Source: Phyllostachys edulis (lineage: Eukaryota; Streptophyta; Magnoliopsida; Poales; Poaceae). Taken from it: a stretch of DNA of 64,000 nucleotides. Location: the NCBI GenBank assembly GCA_036346405.1, contig CM070562.1, positions 110,520,412 to 110,584,411 on the forward strand. Reading direction: 5' to 3'. The notes under the pieces are model-generated. The model was not told where the DNA came from. It saw only the letters and a program-made list of their open reading frames with translations, and did not search any database. Of the stretch, positions 60,480 to 64,000 are shown piece after piece. The translations under genes were made by a program, and so were the position numbers. The stretch's first letter is position 1. Every line of letters begins with the position of its first letter.

Positions 60480-62170
60480 CTACTATAGTAAGGCTTCTGA
60501 GGGAGAGCAGAAAAGTGTTTGAAACGATATCCTGATGCTTGACATCAGCAACGAGTAGCCGCCATTTGCAAATTCTTCCTTTGGACCAGTGTTTGTTCCG
60601 GCTACAATGTGAAGGCGGCCGTCCTCTGGAACAGTAGTTTCCGGAGGCATGAAGTGTACACAGCTCATGTGTACATGATACGGGTCATTTTGGAAGTGAC
60701 AGCATTGGAGACATTTGTATACCGCAGTGTTGTTCCTGCTCAATGCACTGATATGTCTCGGTAATATGCTGAAGAAATAAGCTGACTTTTGACAGTAACT
60801 TTCTACATGGTTCTGGGAAGTTGTCCAGCCTGCAAATTTCCATGTGCTCCTTACGAATTCCTAGCGTAGATGGCATCGGTTTGAGGGCATGTAAATTTGT
60901 AAAACAACTAAGTTGTATAAGGCCCATCCTGTTTGTAAAACAAGTGTGTTATCGGTTGTAAATAATTTCTCATTACACCAGATGACCTGGTTGTACTGAA
61001 GTTACTAGAGTTAATCTTGCGTGTGTAGCTGAATTGTGTTGTGTCATCAAATTACTTACTGGATAGCTCGGTATATATAACGTCATAGCCACACTCACCA
61101 ATTGTCTAGAAGTATTTATAACATCAATGGGATTGGCAATTTAGTAAAACAGGTCATAATGTTATTGTAAGTGAGAATTTCATGTCATGTAAATGCTTAA
61201 ACATCTTCTGCAGGTGGCCAAATCGACACCAATACAAGAAAGATCCTACGTCATGATGTCGCCTAGGTGTCCTGGCGGTGAGTAGGGGACGTTGCGAAGG
61301 CTCACCTCACCTTGGCCATGTAGGCGGGCACCCGCCAAGGACTCCGCGGTGTCCACAGCGACCTTCTGGGTGGGGCGCCTTGGCCACATCCGCTCCGCCC
61401 ACATAGGTAACTGAAGGTTGAAGGGGCAGGGGCGTCAGGTACTCGGGTGCAAAGTGAAGCACTGAAGTTGGCTGCACAGGAGGGAACCCTAGCCGGCTAG
61501 CCGTCGCCGCCCCTCACTGCGTCGGCCGTTGGCGATTTGCCCTCCTTCCGACCGTCCAACGCTAGGTACCCAGTCCTCCACTCTCCCGCCGTCACTCCCT
61601 CCCTCCTGAGTCTGATTTGATTTGCTCGGTTGTTCCCAGTAGCCTCCTGACCTCCTCCGCTCCCTCCCTCTACTTAGCTCGCCTTGACGGCGCCATGGTG
61701 CCTGCCTGGACGCCATGGCGTCATGGCGTCTCTCAGGCACCGTGGTCATCATGTACGCCGTGACAAACATGGATCCTAGAACCTTCTTCCCTCCTGCTGT
61801 GTACAAACAAAGAAAAGTGCTAGCAAGTTGTAACTGCGTGTATTGTGTATAGCATACCAAACAGATGTTGACACTTTCCATAAATTTGCATCCATTCATG
61901 ACGCTACTGAGCAGTCAGCCCCTTTTATTTCATATGTATTTGCAGCTCATCGTAGACACTCCAGATTTTGTCGAAAGATTGATGCCCGCAGCCCATGGTC
62001 GATGATCACTAGAAAAGGCTTCCATTTCCAACTGCATAATCATAAAAGGATGTTTAAGAACCATGGATTCCAATTGTAGGCAGTGTCCACAATAAGTGTT
62101 CACAGAACAAAAAATGTATATGAAAAACTGATAAAACCCAAAAGATCACTGATTAGAGGCAACTTTACCA
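60480..62170. other. Spacer between convergent GHR and NMNAT genes
   Basis: The two genes converge here. 60,480-61,200 probably holds the 3' UTR of the reductase and unique AT-rich sequence. 61,240-61,760 is a GC-rich block with repeated GGCGCC- and GCCATGGCG-like short palindromes and no recognisable protein; it looks like a transposon-derived fragment. 61,800-62,170 shows nothing identifiable apart from the likely NMNAT 3' UTR. Confidence 0.4.
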
Positions 62171-62173
62171 TTA

Positions 62174-63721
62174 TCATGATCTTCTATCAGTCCCTTCAGT
62201 TTCCATGTACAGTTTGTGCTCTCTAATGTACTCAATTACTTCATCGCAAGTAAGATATTTTATTGAGAGACATCTTCTTACACATTCTCTGCAATTTGAT
62301 CAAATATAAATACAGGAATCACACCCCAGCATCCAATAAAGGGCAATGCGAAGGCGATAATAGCATCCAATCATCCTGAAACCATAATAGATCAAATGAT
62401 ACCTTACTCTGGATGAACTGATCTGGTTTGTCACTATCTCATCAACCGAAATGATATTATCCTGAAAAAAAAAGATATATGGGGATACATACATATTGGT
62501 AGAGAAAACCTAATCCATTGGAGTAGTAAGCTCCTCATGGTAGAAGTTTCACCCTGCATTCTTGCAGCATCTCGCTGTTGGATATTAACTTTTCAACATC
62601 TTTTCCTTCTCTACGTATACAAACAACACGGAAGGATGTGCATAAAAGTAAGTTCTTCAATAAGGGCAAATCAAAGAGCAACTAAATAGGACACCATAAT
62701 TTTGAAGAAAGGGTGTGTAAATTTGTATGTCGATACCAAGGTTCAAGATTTATACCTGATCTGGAATCCAAACTCCTGGGGTGCTGAATGACTCGAGCAG
62801 GTCAGAACCACATAAAAGCATTACCTTGATACTATCTGAAAGAAAATACATTGTCAATGCATGTTGAACACAACTGATTTATATACAGGGTAAAAGAACT
62901 GATAGATTACATTTGTATGGTCCAACAGTATGTGAAAAAGCGCATGCTATATTGGAACAAACATTCCTCACTACATACCCTGATCAGCTAAGCCGTCCTT
63001 GCACAAAGAGTTTTGAACTCTTGAGAGAACAGTCAAGGTGCGTTGATAACCTTTCTGCATTGCCTGTATCATGGACACAGCATTCCGTACAATGAAATGT
63101 GACAAAATCGAATGGAACTTATCTACTGACTATGAAAAATCAAGTTACCTCCCATCGATCAACCATCACAAAAGATGAACTTTTGCACGCAAGCTCACAA
63201 ATAAGAATCCGGTGAACAGCCGGTAAGAGGCCCTAATCAACTCCAAATTCTGGAATCAGTTAGCGATATAATTTCATATACTTTTCCAAAGGTCACAATA
63301 TACCTTCTTCTTATATGAATCATTCACTGGCGACATGTAACCACCCAACACAGAATAACCTCGCTGCTGCAACTCATCCTTTGCCAGCTCTAAATGAAAC
63401 ATATCAAAAGTGGGGTGAAAAACCATTGTTGCTCTCATTCTCAGGCTATTCTTGGGTAACACAAGACTCACTAGGCATCAGAAATTAACAAAATGTTGAG
63501 GCTTACCAAACATGCGTAGGTGCATGTAGGTAGGGGGATTGAAGCTCCCGGTGGCCACTAGCACAACAGCGCCTCGCCTTGCTCCATGCCTACCGTATCG
63601 AGATAAATCAAGAAATAGCCTCGTCCATCAAGCAATCGGAACAAGCCAAGATAAGATCTTGCTACCTATTTGGATCCACGGAGAGCTTCTCCATGGGGAG
63701 AGGCACCTCCACCTCCTCCAT
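62174..63721 (-). CDS. NMNAT: Nicotinamide/nicotinate mononucleotide adenylyltransferase (NMNAT), nine exons
   Basis: NMNAT joins ATP to NMN or NaMN in the last shared step of NAD biosynthesis. Nine minus-strand exons join in frame: 63721-63666, 63589-63507, 63389-63304, 63232-63149, 63063-62979, 62835-62756, 62654-62553, 62461-62403 and 62288-62174. All junctions are GT-AG; the total is 750 nt, giving 249 aa. The N-terminus is MEEVEVPLPMEKLSVDPN. The nucleotide-binding region reads GSFNPPTYMHLRMFELA. Further landmarks are GGYMSPVNDSYKKKGLL, LLCGSDLLESFSTPGVWIPD and the C-terminal ISSSRVRECV, matching the conserved ISSTxxR-type motif. The start of exon 7 (NLLLCTSFR) differs from the usual plant sequence, which there resembles VRTICKDFG, but its length and frame are preserved. 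The exons are too short to show as single long ORFs. I expect a functional gene. Confidence 0.93.
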
Positions 63722-63724
63722 GGC

Positions 63725-64000
63725 CGTCCTATAATGCTGGCTGAAACTTGCAACGAAGATTATCTACCCTCTCCAAATTCTCCCAGTTGAGCAATCAACC
63801 GTCACAGCACTTTGATTTATATCTTCAGTTCTTGTCAGTCTTAGTTCGTGGTGTTGGTACGCCGGGCCGCGCCGCGCGCCGGGGCCGGAGGCTGCTGTGG
63901 TCGCGCCGCCGGCGAGAGGACGGCAGGGGGCGTGCGGTGGGGGAGATAGGGAGAGGGCCTTGCTGCTTGGACATCTTTGGGAATTTTTTTAAAATAATAC
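63725..64000. other. GC-rich region upstream of NMNAT
   Basis: This stretch precedes the NMNAT start on the minus strand. Positions 63,855-63,960 are very GC-rich and CpG-dense, typical of a grass promoter or 5' leader. A short open frame starts near 63,973 on the minus strand, but nothing in it is recognisable. It probably contains the NMNAT transcription start. Confidence 0.4.

Overview
This window is nuclear DNA from a grass (Poaceae). The evidence is spliced genes with GT-AG introns, GC-rich first exons next to AT-rich introns, and a dense layer of nested LTR retrotransposons, Mutator-like (MULE) and hAT elements, and short foldback elements. I cannot fix the species from sequence alone. 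The window has two parts. Positions 1 to about 54,700 are mostly transposable elements and decayed gene fragments. Positions about 55,600 to 64,000 are a gene-rich end.

Gene-rich end. Three genes can be modelled completely by joining exons: cytosolic ribosomal protein uL14 (RPL23 family, 4 exons, + strand, 55703-58086, 140 aa), a glutathionyl-hydroquinone reductase of the GST superfamily (2 exons, + strand, 59159-60476, 388 aa), and nicotinamide/nicotinate mononucleotide adenylyltransferase (NMNAT, 9 exons, - strand, 63721 down to 62174, 249 aa). They are independent housekeeping or metabolic genes, not an operon-like unit. A shortened cytochrome c1-like gene (43828-44455) keeps the CxxCH haem motif but lacks much of the normal protein.

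Repeat-rich part, left to right: a partial long LTR (1-2110) bounded by a hairpin array; a DNA-transposon-like segment with a 107-bp minisatellite (about 2,380-6,800); two Ac/Ds-like termini (9,242-9,775); an internally deleted Ty3/gypsy element in a tandem arrangement sharing an LTR (9,833-16,256); a long minus-strand LTR (16,257 to about 21,270) containing a copia solo LTR with a perfect 5-bp target duplication (17,143-18,688); a copia gag-pol remnant split by a Pack-MULE-like element carrying part of an FAD-dependent oxidoreductase gene (21,730-23,590); an external NAD(P)H dehydrogenase pseudo-exon (26,753-27,002); another solo LTR (27,347-28,066); a 5-kb LTR-type element (28,566-33,573) whose empty site survives in a neighbouring tandem paralogue; duplicated non-coding tracts (38,225-41,107); a second solo LTR of the long family (44,775-47,454); and MULE, hAT and LINE fragments (49,206-55,588). 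The last hAT element lies 46 bp upstream of the TATA box of the uL14 gene.

The most unusual recurrent structure is a set of arrays of very short perfect hairpins. They occur in at least six separate places inside LTRs and MULE-type elements. The stem sequence differs between arrays, and in several arrays both arms change together. I see no CRISPR array, rRNA gene or convincing tRNA gene.
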